Source of the DNA: Lautropia dentalis
GTDB lineage: Bacteria > Pseudomonadota > Gammaproteobacteria > Burkholderiales > Burkholderiaceae_E
NCBI RefSeq assembly: GCF_003892345.1
Contig: NZ_RRUE01000001.1
Coordinates: 1 to 64,000, forward strand
Reading direction: 5' to 3'
Length of the DNA: 64,000 nt
In this document: one piece after another, positions 10,469 to 19,260 of the stretch
Layout: the number at the start of each line of letters is the position of its first letter
How positions within the stretch are numbered: the first letter of the stretch is position 1
Position numbers and translations under genes: made by a program
The notes under the pieces: model-generated
Databases searched by the model: none
What the model saw: the letters and a program-made list of their open reading frames with translations, nothing else
What the model was told of the DNA's origin: nothing

Positions 10469-11392
10469 CTACTCAGCAGAGCGTTCTGCAGGGACCACAA
10501 GGTGAGCCAGGCACCAGTTCCAGACGGCCTGGGCTGCGGGGCTGGGGGTTGAACGGGGACGGACCAGGAAGTACCCGGCCGGCAGGCGGAGCGTGATGGT
10601 GGAGACCTGCACGAGGCGGCCGGCGGCCAGATCGTTCGCCACGAAGGCCCGGCAGGCGATGGCGACGCCCTGGGCGGCGAGTGCGGCGTCGAGGGCCAGG
10701 GAGGTCTGGTTGAAGGTGGGGCCGGGCAGGAGGGTACTGGCGGCGGGCGTGTCCTGGCAGGGGGTCAGTGCCTGCAGGAAGGCAGGCCAGTGGTTGTGTG
10801 CGTCGTGCAACAGGGGCAGGGTCTGAAGTTCGTCGGGGGGCAGGGGGCAGGTGAGGTGCCGGAGCAGGTGCGGGCTGGCCACGGCGATCAGTTCCTGCGG
10901 GAACAGAGGCGCTGTTTCGAGCTGGGGCGGGAACGGGGGCCGGGTGAGGCGGACGGCCATGTCGACCTGATCGTGTTCGAAATCCGACAGGGCCTCGGTG
11001 GCCAGGGTGCGCAGTTCCAGGCCGGGCAGTGCCGCCTGCAGATCGGCCAGGCGGTGCATCAGCAGGCGGGTGGCTACGGTGGGGGTGACGCTGATGGTGA
11101 CGGTGTTCGGCCGGGCCTGCAGTTTTGCTGTTGCGCTGGCCAGTATGCCAAAGGCACGCGAGACATCGTTCAGGTAGGCGGCGCCGGCCGGGGTGAGGGC
11201 CAGTCCACGTGGCAGGCGCCGAAAGAGGGCAATGCCCAGCCGTTCCTCCAGCCCCCGTACCTGCTGGGCCACGGCGCCCTGGGTGATGTGCAGTTCGTCG
11301 GCGGCTGCGCGGAAGGGCCCTTTGCGGCCGGCCATTTCGAAGGCGCGCAGGGCGTTGAGGGGTGGCAGGCGGTGGAGCGGGGGGCGTGTCAT
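10469..11392 (-). CDS. LysR-family transcriptional regulator, GcvA-like
   Basis: A 307-residue LysR regulator. Residues 8-66 form the winged helix-turn-helix (LPPLNALRAFEMAGR, then FRAAADELHITQGAVAQQVRGLE), with the GcvA-type opening. The effector-binding domain spans about 92-300. It is divergently transcribed from the split EamA permease gene (start 11512), and LysR proteins commonly regulate such divergent neighbours, so it probably controlled that permease. The start codon region (11383-11402) contains the 13-bp dispersed repeat core GTCCATGACACGC. Confidence 0.88.
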   Translation of the reverse strand: MTRPPLHRLPPLNALRAFEMAGRKGPFRAAADELHITQGAVAQQVRGLEERLGIALFRRLPRGLALTPAGAAYLNDVSRAFGILASATAKLQARPNTVTISVTPTVATRLLMHRLADLQAALPGLELRTLATEALSDFEHDQVDMAVRLTRPPFPPQLETAPLFPQELIAVASPHLLRHLTCPLPPDELQTLPLLHDAHNHWPAFLQALTPCQDTPAASTLLPGPTFNQTSLALDAALAAQGVAIACRAFVANDLAAGRLVQVSTITLRLPAGYFLVRPRSTPSPAAQAVWNWCLAHLVVPAERSAE

Positions 11393-11511
11393 GGACAGGG
11401 CTGTGAGGCAGTAGTTTTTCTGCAGTCTACACGCCGAAGATCTCGCGCGACGGCAGGGGCGCCTGCTGACACAATGAGCGCGTCTGTCATTGCCCGGTCC
11501 GGTTTCCTGTC

Positions 11512-12057
11512 ATGCCTCTTCTGCCTGCCTATGCTGCCCTGCTTGCCCTGGGGGTGATCTGGGGTTCGAATTTCATTTTCATGAAGTGGGCCACGGCCCT
11601 GGTCTCTCCGGCGCAGACCGAGTTTCTGCGGGTGCTGTTCGGCTTTCTGCCGCTGGCCTTCATGGCCTGGCGGGCGGGGGTGATCCACCGTGCGCAGCTT
11701 CGTCATCTGCCGCATTTTGCGGTGATGTCGGTGCTGGCCACGTCGTTTTACTACTATGGGTTCGTGGCAGGGACGGCATTGCTGCCCACCAGTGTGGCGG
11801 GGTTGCTGAGCGGGTCCATTCCCATTTTCACGTTTCTGTGTGCCTTTCTGTTCCTGCGCGATGAACGCCCGACGGGGCGGATGGTGATGGGGGTGACGCT
11901 GGGGTTTGTGGGGATTGCGCTGAGTGCACGCCCGTGGGAGGGGGCGGGTCATGTGCCGCTGGCCGGTGTATTCTGGATGCTGGCGGGAACCTTCAGTCTG
12001 GGCAGTTCGTTTGTGTATGCGCGGCGTTTTCTGTCGCCGCTGGGATTGTCCCCGCTG
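11512..12057 (+). pseudogene. EamA-family permease, 5' part, split by IS21 element
   Basis: These 182 codons encode the first half of a DMT/EamA permease (LLALGVIWGSNFIFMKW at the first helix, then about five more). The frame is cut after CCCGCTG (12051-12057), and the mobile element adds nine codons before a TGA near 12070. Removing 12058-14741 rejoins the frame exactly to 14742-15071 and gives a 291-residue protein, the normal EamA length. The gene is therefore a recent insertional knockout of an otherwise intact metabolite exporter. Substrate unknown. Confidence 0.85.
12051..12057. repeat. target-site duplication, left copy
   Basis: CCCGCTG precedes the element and recurs at 14735-14741. 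Seven base pairs lies within the 4-8 bp range typical of IS21. Confidence 0.8.
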
Positions 12058-12064
12058 TGCGTAT

Positions 12065-12125
12065 TCCGATGATCGTGACCGACGATTCCGGCATCGTGAC
12101 CGCGCAGTCCGGTCATCGTGACCGA
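12065..12125. repeat. IS21 left-end subterminal repeats
   Basis: Three direct copies of an ATCGTGACCG-type unit at roughly 22-29 bp spacing, probable IstA binding sites. Confidence 0.7.
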
Positions 12126-12217
12126 TGTCGAGTGGTCAGAGACATTGCCTGCCAGGCAAATTGTACGATTGCCTGATCCGGGGGGCCTTCCAGCCCCCCA
12201 TTACCTCCGGGAGAGCG

Positions 12218-12979
12218 TCAGCTCTGGTTGGCGGATGAAGGCGTTTTCTTCGTTCGTGCAGCGCGCAGTGACTCCCCCTTGAGCACGATCCGCTGCGCCT
12301 GTGGCAGCAGACGATCCAGCATCGCGTCGGCCACCGCCGGCTCATCGATCCAGGCATGCCAGTGATCGACGGGCAACTGGCTGGTGATCAGCGTGGCCCT
12401 GTTGCCGGCCCGGTCATCGATGATCTCCATCAGCGCTTCCCGGCAGGGGGCGTCCAGCGCCACCAGTCCCCAATCGTCCAGTATCAGGACCTGCGTCTTT
12501 GCCAGCTTGCCAAGCCACCTGGTGTAGGTGCCTGTGGCCCGTACAAGGCCCAGCTCCTCGCCCAGCCTGGGCAGACGCAGATACCGCGTACTGTGTCCCT
12601 GGCGGCAGGCATACTGTCCGAGAGCGCAGGCAAGCCATGTTTTGCCGCACCCCGTGGCCCCGCTCAGGATGATGGTGGCGCCGGACGTTGCCCAGTCACT
12701 CAGGGCAAGTGCCATCCAGCGGGCACGTTCCAGCCCCCGGCTGGCTCGTGCGTCGAAGTCTTCGATGTGGGCCTGGGCATACTTCAGGCTGGCCTGCTTC
12801 AACAGGCGGGCGCTGCGCCGGTCGTGGCGGCTGTCGATCTCGTGCTGAACCAGCAGGGCCAGACGCTGCTCGAACCCCAACTCTGTGCTTGCGGGCTGTT
12901 CGAGCTGTCGCTGCAGCGCCTGTGCCATGCCCTGAAGTCGGAGTTCCTGCAGCTGGGCAATGGTTTGATTGTGGGTCAT
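12218..12979 (-). CDS. istB: IS21-family helper ATPase IstB
   Basis: A 253-residue AAA+ helper ATPase that directs IstA to its target. The Walker A motif is GATGCGKT (107-114) and Walker B is LILDDWGL. The N-terminal helical region (QTIAQLQELRLQGMAQAL) is the usual IstB start. The gene begins 17 bp after the istA stop, so the two are co-transcribed, as throughout the family. The C-terminus after QRIVLKGESLR is short and basic. It appears full length and intact. Confidence 0.95.
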   Translation of the reverse strand: MTHNQTIAQLQELRLQGMAQALQRQLEQPASTELGFEQRLALLVQHEIDSRHDRRSARLLKQASLKYAQAHIEDFDARASRGLERARWMALALSDWATSGATIILSGATGCGKTWLACALGQYACRQGHSTRYLRLPRLGEELGLVRATGTYTRWLGKLAKTQVLILDDWGLVALDAPCREALMEIIDDRAGNRATLITSQLPVDHWHAWIDEPAVADAMLDRLLPQAQRIVLKGESLRAARTKKTPSSANQS

Positions 12980-12996
12980 GATTCACCTCCCTGGCG

Positions 12997-14526
12997 TCAG
13001 TGATAGGCCCGTGCACCGCGCAGGTGCTCATGGTCCGGGCTTTGCCATGTCCTGCCCGGTTGGGCCGGCAATGCTTTTTCCTTGCCGTTGAGCAGGATGT
13101 CGCGTACCGCGCGATAGGTGTGGATCTGCAGCGACAGGGCGCGCTCGCAGGCCGCTTCCAGACGGGCATGGCCGTGGCGTCTGGCCAGCGACAGCAGACC
13201 CAGCGCACTGCGGTAGCCATGCTCGGGGTGCCTGTATCGGGCCAGCATGCGCTCGATCAGCAGCGCCGTGCTTTCGCCGACACCACGACCCCACGCGACC
13301 AGACGTTCCGGTGTCCATTGCCGATGTGCACGGTGGCTGGCCGGCATGTGCTCCTCGATGGTGCTAAAGCCGCCTGCCTGATGACTTCTCAGGTGTGCGG
13401 CCACCCGTTTGCCCTCGTGCAGCAGCTCGATGCCATGCTGGGTGATGCGGGCATCGAGCCGCTGTCCAACCAGCACATGGGGCACGCTGTAGCGGTGCCG
13501 GTCGATCTCGACGTGGTAGTCCACGTGTACCCGCACGGTCTTGTAGCGAGCGTATTCGTAGCGAACCGATGGCAAAGGGCGCAAGGCCGGTGCATCGAGG
13601 CTGGCAAAGACACTGGCCCGGCTGCCCGGCAGTTTCTGGAAGGGGCGGTGGTTGAGCTGTTCCAGCAGCGGTTCGATGGCCCGGTTGGCGCTGCCCAGAT
13701 CATTGGGCAGTACGTGGCGCAGCCTGGCCAGAATCCAGCGCTCAACCACCTGAACGGCCGACTCCACCACGGCCTTGTCCTGCGGACTGTGAGGCCGGGC
13801 CGGCAAGACGGCACAATCGTAGTGGCGGGCAAAGTCCTGAATGCTGTCGGTTGCCCTGGGTTCGTAGCGATCGGCACGGGCAATGACCGCCCGGGGATTG
13901 TCGGGCACGATCAGGGCGGGGACACCACCCATGTAGTGCAGTGCTCCCACCATGCCATTGATCCAGTCAGCAGTCTTCTGGCCGGGCGTGGCCTGTGCGT
14001 AGGTGTAATGGGAGGCGCCCAGCGCCGCGACGAACAGGTGTGCCCTGCTGCCGTCACGCAGCGCCAGCGTCGGTCCGGCAAAGTCCACGAACAGCTTCTC
14101 GCCGGCGACATGGATCTGGCGCATCGAGCGCTTGAGCGTCCTGACGTATTGCCGGTAGCGTTCGCAGAACTGACTGTACTGCAGCGTACGCTGGCCCACG
14201 TATTCGGCCTGGTACTCCTGCCACAGCAGCATCAGGGTCATGCCCTTGCGGCTGAGTTCCCGGTGCATCAGGGCAAAGTCCGGCAGCACGCAGGGGCAGC
14301 GTTCGTCCTGTCCGGCAAGCAGGCGGGAATGCAGCTCTGCGTCGCTCATCGAATCGATGAGCGACCAGTCCTCCAGTCCCTGCGCACGGGCCAGGGTCAC
14401 GTACTTGGATACGACGCCCTTGGAAACGCCAAGGGCCTGGGCACAACGCGCCAGCGATTCACCTCTGACGAGGCGGTGTTCGAGAATGGCTTTGATCATC
14501 TGTGTGTCGAGTGATGGCGCTGGCAT
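12997..14526 (-). CDS. istA: IS21-family transposase IstA
   Basis: A 509-residue DDE transposase. It starts MPAPSLDTQMIKAILEHR with a helix-turn-helix (ARCAQALGVSKGVVSKYV). The integrase core shows the first Asp in KLFVDFAGPTL, the second in LIVPDNPRAVI and the Glu in VVESAVQVVERWILARL. I chose ATG 14526; the frame is open to 14613 but the extension reads through end repeats. A perfect 8-bp stem hairpin (14529-14547) lies immediately before the start, and its loop holds TTTGGAAG-like sequence that could be the ribosome binding site, so translation may be restrained. Confidence 0.95.
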   Translation of the reverse strand: MPAPSLDTQMIKAILEHRLVRGESLARCAQALGVSKGVVSKYVTLARAQGLEDWSLIDSMSDAELHSRLLAGQDERCPCVLPDFALMHRELSRKGMTLMLLWQEYQAEYVGQRTLQYSQFCERYRQYVRTLKRSMRQIHVAGEKLFVDFAGPTLALRDGSRAHLFVAALGASHYTYAQATPGQKTADWINGMVGALHYMGGVPALIVPDNPRAVIARADRYEPRATDSIQDFARHYDCAVLPARPHSPQDKAVVESAVQVVERWILARLRHVLPNDLGSANRAIEPLLEQLNHRPFQKLPGSRASVFASLDAPALRPLPSVRYEYARYKTVRVHVDYHVEIDRHRYSVPHVLVGQRLDARITQHGIELLHEGKRVAAHLRSHQAGGFSTIEEHMPASHRAHRQWTPERLVAWGRGVGESTALLIERMLARYRHPEHGYRSALGLLSLARRHGHARLEAACERALSLQIHTYRAVRDILLNGKEKALPAQPGRTWQSPDHEHLRGARAYH

Positions 14527-14606
14527 TGGCGGCTTCCAAAGCCGCCAACGGTAGCGCAGGTTGAGAACAGCAGGGCTGTCTCGACACACTCGAACACCAT
14601 CGGTCA

Positions 14607-14734
14607 CGATCACCGGAATCGGCGGTCACGATGCCGGAATCGCTGGTCACGATACCGGAATCATCAAATCCACGGCCCCGGAACCGCCCGGTCACGATCG
14701 CCGGAATCAGCGGTCACGATCATCGGAATACCCA
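14607..14734. repeat. IS21 right-end subterminal repeats
   Basis: About five copies of CGGTCACGAT-N2-CCGGAAT at roughly 22-40 bp intervals run up to the right end of the element, reverse-complementary to those at the left end. Confidence 0.75.
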
Positions 14735-14741
14735 CCCGCTG
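14735..14741. repeat. target-site duplication, right copy
   Basis: CCCGCTG, identical to 12051-12057. It directly follows the IS21 right end. Confidence 0.8.
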
Positions 14742-15071
14742 GCATTGGCCACGTGGCAGACGGGGCTTGCGGTGCTGACGCTGGCGGTGCTCACGCCCTT
14801 TGACGGGATGGGGGCGATTCTGACCGATACGCGGGCGCTGCTGGGGGCCTCCGTGGGGCTGGGCGTGCTGGGCACGGGCGGAGCCTTTCTGGCGTATTAC
14901 TTCATCATCGAGAAGCTGGGGCCGCTGCAGGCTTCGGGGGCTACCTATATTGCGCCCGTGGTGGCGGTGCTGATCGGCGTAGCGGCGGGAGAGCAGGTGA
15001 CGGCACTGGAATGGGGGGCGCTGGGGCTGATTCTGGGCGGGGTGGTGCTGATCCAGACGCGGCGGCGGTGA
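14742..15071 (+). pseudogene. EamA-family permease, 3' part
   Basis: 109 codons plus stop continue the permease cut at 12057. They start ALATWQTGLAVLTLAVLTPF and include the late-helix EamA signature of an IEKLGPLQASGATYIAPVVA type segment. An open frame runs in from the element at 14631, but no start with a ribosome binding site is evident, so this half is probably not translated as a functional protein. Confidence 0.85.
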
Positions 15072-15263
15072 GGGGGAGACGCCGCGGGCGGCTTTGGAAG
15101 CCTCCTGCCGAATGCCATAATGGGACCGCGTGTCCGACAGGGATCCGCGGGCAGGTCGAGGGGATCTGGTCTGCTGTATCAGGGCCGGGGGCAGTGGCAG
15201 CCGCGCGCCCGGGTGCCTGGTTTCGGGGCATGACCGGCCGTCCGCGCAGGTGGTGCGGTCGCG

Positions 15264-15309
15264 CAGGTTCAGTCGCACAGGTTCAGTTGCACAGGTTCAG
15301 TTGCACAGG
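15264..15309 (+). repeat. 14-bp tandem repeat upstream of MOSC gene
   Basis: Three copies of CAGGTTCAGTYGCA (15264-15277, 15278-15291, 15292-15305) plus a final CAGG. The array ends about 10 bp before the ribosome binding site of the next gene, so it lies in its leader or promoter. Confidence 0.8.
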
Positions 15310-15336
15310 ACATACATAGAGGAGGCAGGGCCACCC

Positions 15337-16284
15337 ATGGGCATCGTCGTCAGGGACATCATCATCTATCCCGTCAAGTCCTGCCGGGGCATCCGTGTGC
15401 CGGCGGCTGCACTGCAGGAAACAGGGCTGGCGCACGACCGGCAGTGGATGCTGGTGGACGAAGGGGGCAGGTTCGTGACGCAGCGCAGTCATCCGGCCAT
15501 GGCACATATCGCGCCCCGGCTGGAGGATGGCCAGCTGTATCTGCAGGCGCCGGGCATGCGTGAGGGCATCGGCCTGCCGGTGGACGGCTTCGATGTGGAA
15601 GCTGCCCCCCGGTTGGCGTCGCAGGTGTTCGACAGGCCCGTGCAGACGCGCGTGGAGAGCCGGCGGGTGAACCAGTGGCTGTCGGACTATCTGAAGCAGC
15701 CGGTGCGACTGGTGCGCTTCGATGCAGGTTTGCGACGGGGGGACTGGCCGGTGGATGGGAAGCCGCTGGCGGGGGATTCGGTGCAGGGCGGCTCCCGGGA
15801 GGGGCGGCTGGCTGGTGGTGGCGGCGCGGCAACGCGTGGTCCGGCAGACGGTAGCCTGGCGGCGCGTGGCACGGCGGGGGGCACCCGGCTGGCAGATGCA
15901 CATCCGCTGCTGATCGCGTCGATGGCCTCACTGCGGGAGCTGAATCGCCGGCTGGCTGCACGCGGGGCAGAACCGGTGGAGATGCTGCGTTTTCGGCCCA
16001 ATATCGTGGTGGATGGTGACGACATGGCGCCGCATGCCGAAGACAGCCTGAACGCACTGGTGCACGCCGGTTATGCGCTGCAGATGATGGCGCCCTGCGC
16101 CCGCTGTGCCACACCGAACCTGAATCCTGCCACCGGCCAGTTCGGGGCGGAACCGACGCGCACGCTGCGAGAGTACCGGCTCGATCCGGTGAGTGACAGT
16201 GTGCTGTTTGGGGTGCATGCGCGCATTGCCCTGGGGGCGGGCAATGCGACGATCCGCGTGGGGGATGTGTTGCTGCCCAGCTGA
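15337..16284 (+). CDS. MOSC-domain protein, YcbX-like
   Basis: A 315-residue protein with an N-terminal beta-barrel (VVRDIIIYPVKSCRGIRVPAA) and a C-terminal MOSC domain with LRFRPNIVVDG, the APCARCATPNL segment and its conserved cysteine. Related YcbX/mARC proteins bind molybdenum cofactor and reduce N-hydroxylated compounds. AGGAGG at about 15319-15325 precedes ATG 15337 at 11 bp. An insertion of about 35 Gly/Ala/Arg-rich residues (about 149-183) interrupts the linker between domains, not expected for the family. It is transcribed toward the SGNH gene. Confidence 0.85.
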   Translation: MGIVVRDIIIYPVKSCRGIRVPAAALQETGLAHDRQWMLVDEGGRFVTQRSHPAMAHIAPRLEDGQLYLQAPGMREGIGLPVDGFDVEAAPRLASQVFDRPVQTRVESRRVNQWLSDYLKQPVRLVRFDAGLRRGDWPVDGKPLAGDSVQGGSREGRLAGGGGAATRGPADGSLAARGTAGGTRLADAHPLLIASMASLRELNRRLAARGAEPVEMLRFRPNIVVDGDDMAPHAEDSLNALVHAGYALQMMAPCARCATPNLNPATGQFGAEPTRTLREYRLDPVSDSVLFGVHARIALGAGNATIRVGDVLLPS

Positions 16285-16441
16285 GAGGGTGCTCCCTTCG
16301 ACTGGCTTTTGCTTCCTTTGCAAGCCCGTCGTTACTTTTGGGAAGAGGGAGGCAGGAGGCGGAAGGCAGAAGGCGAGAGGCGGGAAGCGCCTGGTCGGCC
16401 TCGCATTGCCCCACTTCTGCCTGCTTTTCCGGCGCCCTCGC

Positions 16442-17482
16442 TCACTTGTGCGACAGCGCCCGGTCGATCAGGGTGGAGAGCTGGTAGGCGATGCAGGTCT
16501 CGGTGAAGGTCAGGGCGGCTTCCTGTCGGTCGGGCTCGGGGGAATCGAGGTCGATGCGGCCGGTGGAGGCCCAGTAGTCGATCATGTCGTAGCGGTGCAG
16601 CCAGGGCTGGTCGTGCAGGTTCATGGTCCAGCGCACGTACTGGCGGTAGTCGTCGGTGCGGAAGAACGCTTCGAACTGCGGGTGGTAGGGCGGGTCCATC
16701 ACGATGGTGTCGATGTGCTGGCGGCGCAGCTGTTCCAGCCCCTTGTCCAGCGCGCGGGCCATGCTGGCGGGCGGCATGCCGCGGCGGGCGTCGGCCCGGC
16801 CCAGGTTCCAGATGACCAGGGCGGGTTTGCGGGGCAGAACCTTCTTGCTGATGAGGGTGGCCTGTTCGGCGGCGGTGCTGTTGCGCCGGCCGATGGATTC
16901 GACGTGGATGCTGCGGCCGGGCAGGGGGGCGAGGTCGAGGGTGAGCCGCGCCTGCAGGCGGGCGGCCAGGGGAATCTGTTCGGGCTCGTGCGGCCGGCCG
17001 CTGCGGGCCTTCAGGGGATTGCTGCCGGGCGCGGCGTCGGGGTTGCTGCGCGGGCTGGTGCTTTCGGAGCCGAGCATGATGACCAGCAGGTCGCCCTTGC
17101 CGCGGATCAGGGCGGCCGACAGGCCGGGCAGTTTGCCGGGTTCGGAGCGCAGGTCTTCGGGCACATAGCAGCTGCGTGCCTGGCGCTGGGCGTCACCCGT
17201 GTCCGGCGCGGCCGGCAGGCGGTTGGCGGGTTTGGCCGGCTGCTCGGGGGCGGTGTTGGGGGCCGGGCTGGGTTGTGTGTCGGATGCCGTGTTCTGGGCA
17301 GACGGAGCAGTTTCGCTCGCGCCGTCCACTGTCTGTGCAGTTGCCGTGCCGGGGGCGGCGCCGTCCGCTGTCTGTGCGGTTGCCGTGACCAGCAGCAGTG
17401 TGCTGGACAGTGCCAGCGCAGCGGGCAGGGCGCGGTGCAGGGGAAGGGGCCGATCCTGGGGGAATCTGGGGTGAAGTTTCAT
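16442..17482 (-). CDS. SGNH-hydrolase-like (DUF459-type) exported protein
   Basis: A 346-residue exported protein: signal peptide about 1-36 (LPAALALSSTLLLVTATAQT), a Thr/Ala/Pro-rich linker to about 100, then an SGNH-like fold. Possible catalytic blocks are LLVIMLGSEST (nucleophile region, GSES rather than GDS), VIWNLGRAD (block III position) and MDPPYHPQ (block V, expected Asp and His). The departures mean hydrolase activity is uncertain. It follows the OpgC-like gene by 38 bp on the same strand, so the pair is probably one operon that acylates a periplasmic glycan. I start at ATG 17482; the same frame runs open further upstream over the acyltransferase gene but has no coding sense there. 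Confidence 0.7.
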   Translation of the reverse strand: MKLHPRFPQDRPLPLHRALPAALALSSTLLLVTATAQTADGAAPGTATAQTVDGASETAPSAQNTASDTQPSPAPNTAPEQPAKPANRLPAAPDTGDAQRQARSCYVPEDLRSEPGKLPGLSAALIRGKGDLLVIMLGSESTSPRSNPDAAPGSNPLKARSGRPHEPEQIPLAARLQARLTLDLAPLPGRSIHVESIGRRNSTAAEQATLISKKVLPRKPALVIWNLGRADARRGMPPASMARALDKGLEQLRRQHIDTIVMDPPYHPQFEAFFRTDDYRQYVRWTMNLHDQPWLHRYDMIDYWASTGRIDLDSPEPDRQEAALTFTETCIAYQLSTLIDRALSHK

Positions 17483-17520
17483 GAGGTGCAAGCGGAATTC
17501 GTGACCTGGCGAGACGGTGG

Positions 17521-18819
17521 TCAGTGTTGTGTCGTGGTGGCGGTTTTTGTGGCAGGCGGTTTGGCGCCGCTGCCGGTGCGCGTCTTGTACCAGTGCAGCA
17601 GGTAGGCCAGTCCGCTCATGGCGGCCACGCCGCCCAGGATGACCAGCCACTGGATGACCGGGCTGCGGCCGAATTCCATCAGCAGGAAGTGGGCGACGAA
17701 GGAGAGCGCAATGCCCAGGCAGAAGATGTGCAGCGAGTGCTGGCCGCAGCGGATGATGGGCTGGATGAGCGGCCAGCGCAGGAAGGCGGCATCCACCCGG
17801 GTGTAATGAGCCACCAGATAGGCCACGGCCAGGAAGTGCAGCACGCGGGCCGGGCCGAGGTTGTTCTTGTCGATGGGGTAGAGCCAGTCGCCGACCAGGG
17901 GTTTGGTGACTTCGTCGATGGCCGGTACACGCCAGCCGATGGCGATGATGGCGGCGAGGACGAGGTAGATCACGCAGATCCAGGCCAGCCACGGGCGCCA
18001 CTGCAGCCAGCGCGAAGTCTGGTTGCGCACCGAGCAGCACAGGATGCCGATGACGAACATCAGCTGCCAGCCCATGGGGTTGAAGAACCAGACATCGCCA
18101 CTTTCGTACACGGGCCAGGCCCAGTGATAATGCTGCACGCCCCACCAGATGAACAGCGACACTGCCAGCAGCAGGGGGCGCGACATCCGCGCGATGACGA
18201 GCATCAGCGGCAGGGCAAAGAGCAGCGCCATGTACATGGGCAGCACGTCGAGGTTGACGGGCCGGTAGCGCAGGATGAGGGCGTCCAGCACGGATTCGAG
18301 TGGCGAATCCATGAAGGCCTGCACGTTCAGCTCTTCGAGGAAGGAGGCGTTGCCGTAGCGGACGGCCACCCACGATATTTCGGCGATGAAGAAGATGAAC
18401 AGCAGGATGTGTGCGGCATAGAGCTGCCAGCAGCGCTTGAGCACCTGCATTTCCATGAAGAGGAAGCCGCGCTTCTGCAGGGAGCTGCCGTAGACCAGTG
18501 CGGCGGTGTAGCCGGAAATGAAGACGAAGATTTCGGTGGCGTCGCTGAAGCCGAAATTGCGGAAGGTGAGCTGGGCGATGCTGCTGGAGGGGATGTGATC
18601 GATGAAGATGAACCACAGGGCCAGCCCGCGGAAGAAGTCCAGCCGCAGGTCGCGCGGTGGTTTGGCCGGCGGCGTGGCGGTTGCCACGGGGCTGGCCGGC
18701 GTGGCGGCAGGGGATGCAGCCGGTTGTGCGGCCGCGGAGGCCGTGTCGGGTGTGCCCTGGGGGGCGTGACCGGAGGCGGTGGCCGGTATTCCGGCACCAG
18801 CGGTGGAAGCGAGAGCCAT
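17521..18819 (-). CDS. OpgC-like membrane acyltransferase
   Basis: A 432-residue integral membrane protein of the OpgC acyltransferase family. After a Pro/Ala-rich cytoplasmic head (1-55) comes RDLRLDFFRGLALWFIFIDH, the family N-terminal motif with conserved Arg, Asp and His, followed by about ten membrane helices. OpgC proteins substitute periplasmic glucans with succinyl or similar groups. ATG 18819 was chosen because longer starts add Arg/Pro-rich sequence without similarity. The gene is divergent from the CpxP-like gene across a 563-bp interval that holds a TTTAC tandem box, so stress control is possible. Confidence 0.85.
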   Translation of the reverse strand: MALASTAGAGIPATASGHAPQGTPDTASAAAQPAASPAATPASPVATATPPAKPPRDLRLDFFRGLALWFIFIDHIPSSSIAQLTFRNFGFSDATEIFVFISGYTAALVYGSSLQKRGFLFMEMQVLKRCWQLYAAHILLFIFFIAEISWVAVRYGNASFLEELNVQAFMDSPLESVLDALILRYRPVNLDVLPMYMALLFALPLMLVIARMSRPLLLAVSLFIWWGVQHYHWAWPVYESGDVWFFNPMGWQLMFVIGILCCSVRNQTSRWLQWRPWLAWICVIYLVLAAIIAIGWRVPAIDEVTKPLVGDWLYPIDKNNLGPARVLHFLAVAYLVAHYTRVDAAFLRWPLIQPIIRCGQHSLHIFCLGIALSFVAHFLLMEFGRSPVIQWLVILGGVAAMSGLAYLLHWYKTRTGSGAKPPATKTATTTQH

Positions 18820-19128
18820 GCAGGTTTCAGCAGGTGGGAGGCGCCGCAGCTGCCCGGTGCCTCCGGGGTTGTGATGGGCACATTCTAGGCTTGTCGCGGC
18901 TTTGGCGCGGGAAGTGCCGCGTCCGGGCACGGACATCTGTGGCCGGGAGGGGGCAGATGTGGCAATGGTATCCAGCGGGCCGCGTGCTCGGCGTGGCCGT
19001 GGCCGCGGTACGGCCGTGGTCCCCGCGCACATCCGTGGCCCTGGCATGTCCGTCGCCCCAGCGTCCGTGGTTCCGGCATGGCAGTGGTTGCGGCGTGACA
19101 GTGGTTGCGCGGGCTGGTCCCGGGCAGC

Positions 19129-19144
19129 TTTACTTCAACTTTAC
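19129..19144. promoter_or_regulatory. tandem TTTAC box, CpxR-like operator
   Basis: TTTAC-N6-TTTAC, or GTAAA-N6-GTAAA on the other strand, resembles the CpxR consensus GTAAA-N5-GTAAA with one extra spacer base. It lies about 240 bp before the Spy/CpxP-like gene and 310 bp before the divergent OpgC-like gene, next to genes for an OmpR-family regulator and its kinase. Autoregulation of the locus is inferred. Confidence 0.45.
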
Positions 19145-19233
19145 ATGGGCTTCAATCGGGCTTGACCGGGCATGCCCACAATCCATCCCATCGAATCACG
19201 GATCGCCGTACGGCGGTCCGGTCCTCAGAGCGC

Positions 19234-19260
19234 GGGGATGAATGAGTCCATAACACGCTC
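19234..19260 (+). repeat. dispersed GTCCATGACACGC-type repeat
   Basis: This copy reads GGGATGAATGAGTCCATAA followed by CACGCTC, one mismatch from the 13-bp core. It lies 122 bp before the CpxP-like start. Confidence 0.6.

Larger units (their letters stand above)
12058..14734 (-). mobile_element. IS21-family insertion sequence, complete, 2677 bp
   Basis: The element carries istA and istB on the minus strand. Both ends, read inward, begin TGSGTATTCCGATGATCG and continue to a 24-bp match with one difference; IS21 ends characteristically begin with TG. A 7-bp duplication CCCGCTG flanks it. Each end has subterminal repeats of the type TCGTGACCG-N5-TTCCGG (three at 12058-12125, about five at 14607-14734), the multiple transposase-binding sites usual in this family. 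Intact genes, ends and duplication suggest recent insertion and possible activity. Confidence 0.93.

Noticed and set aside
17483-18616. 5' extension of the SGNH-like frame into the acyltransferase gene
   Set aside because: This part is out of frame with the OpgC-like gene and Arg/His/Pro-rich. The real protein starts at 17482 with a signal peptide.
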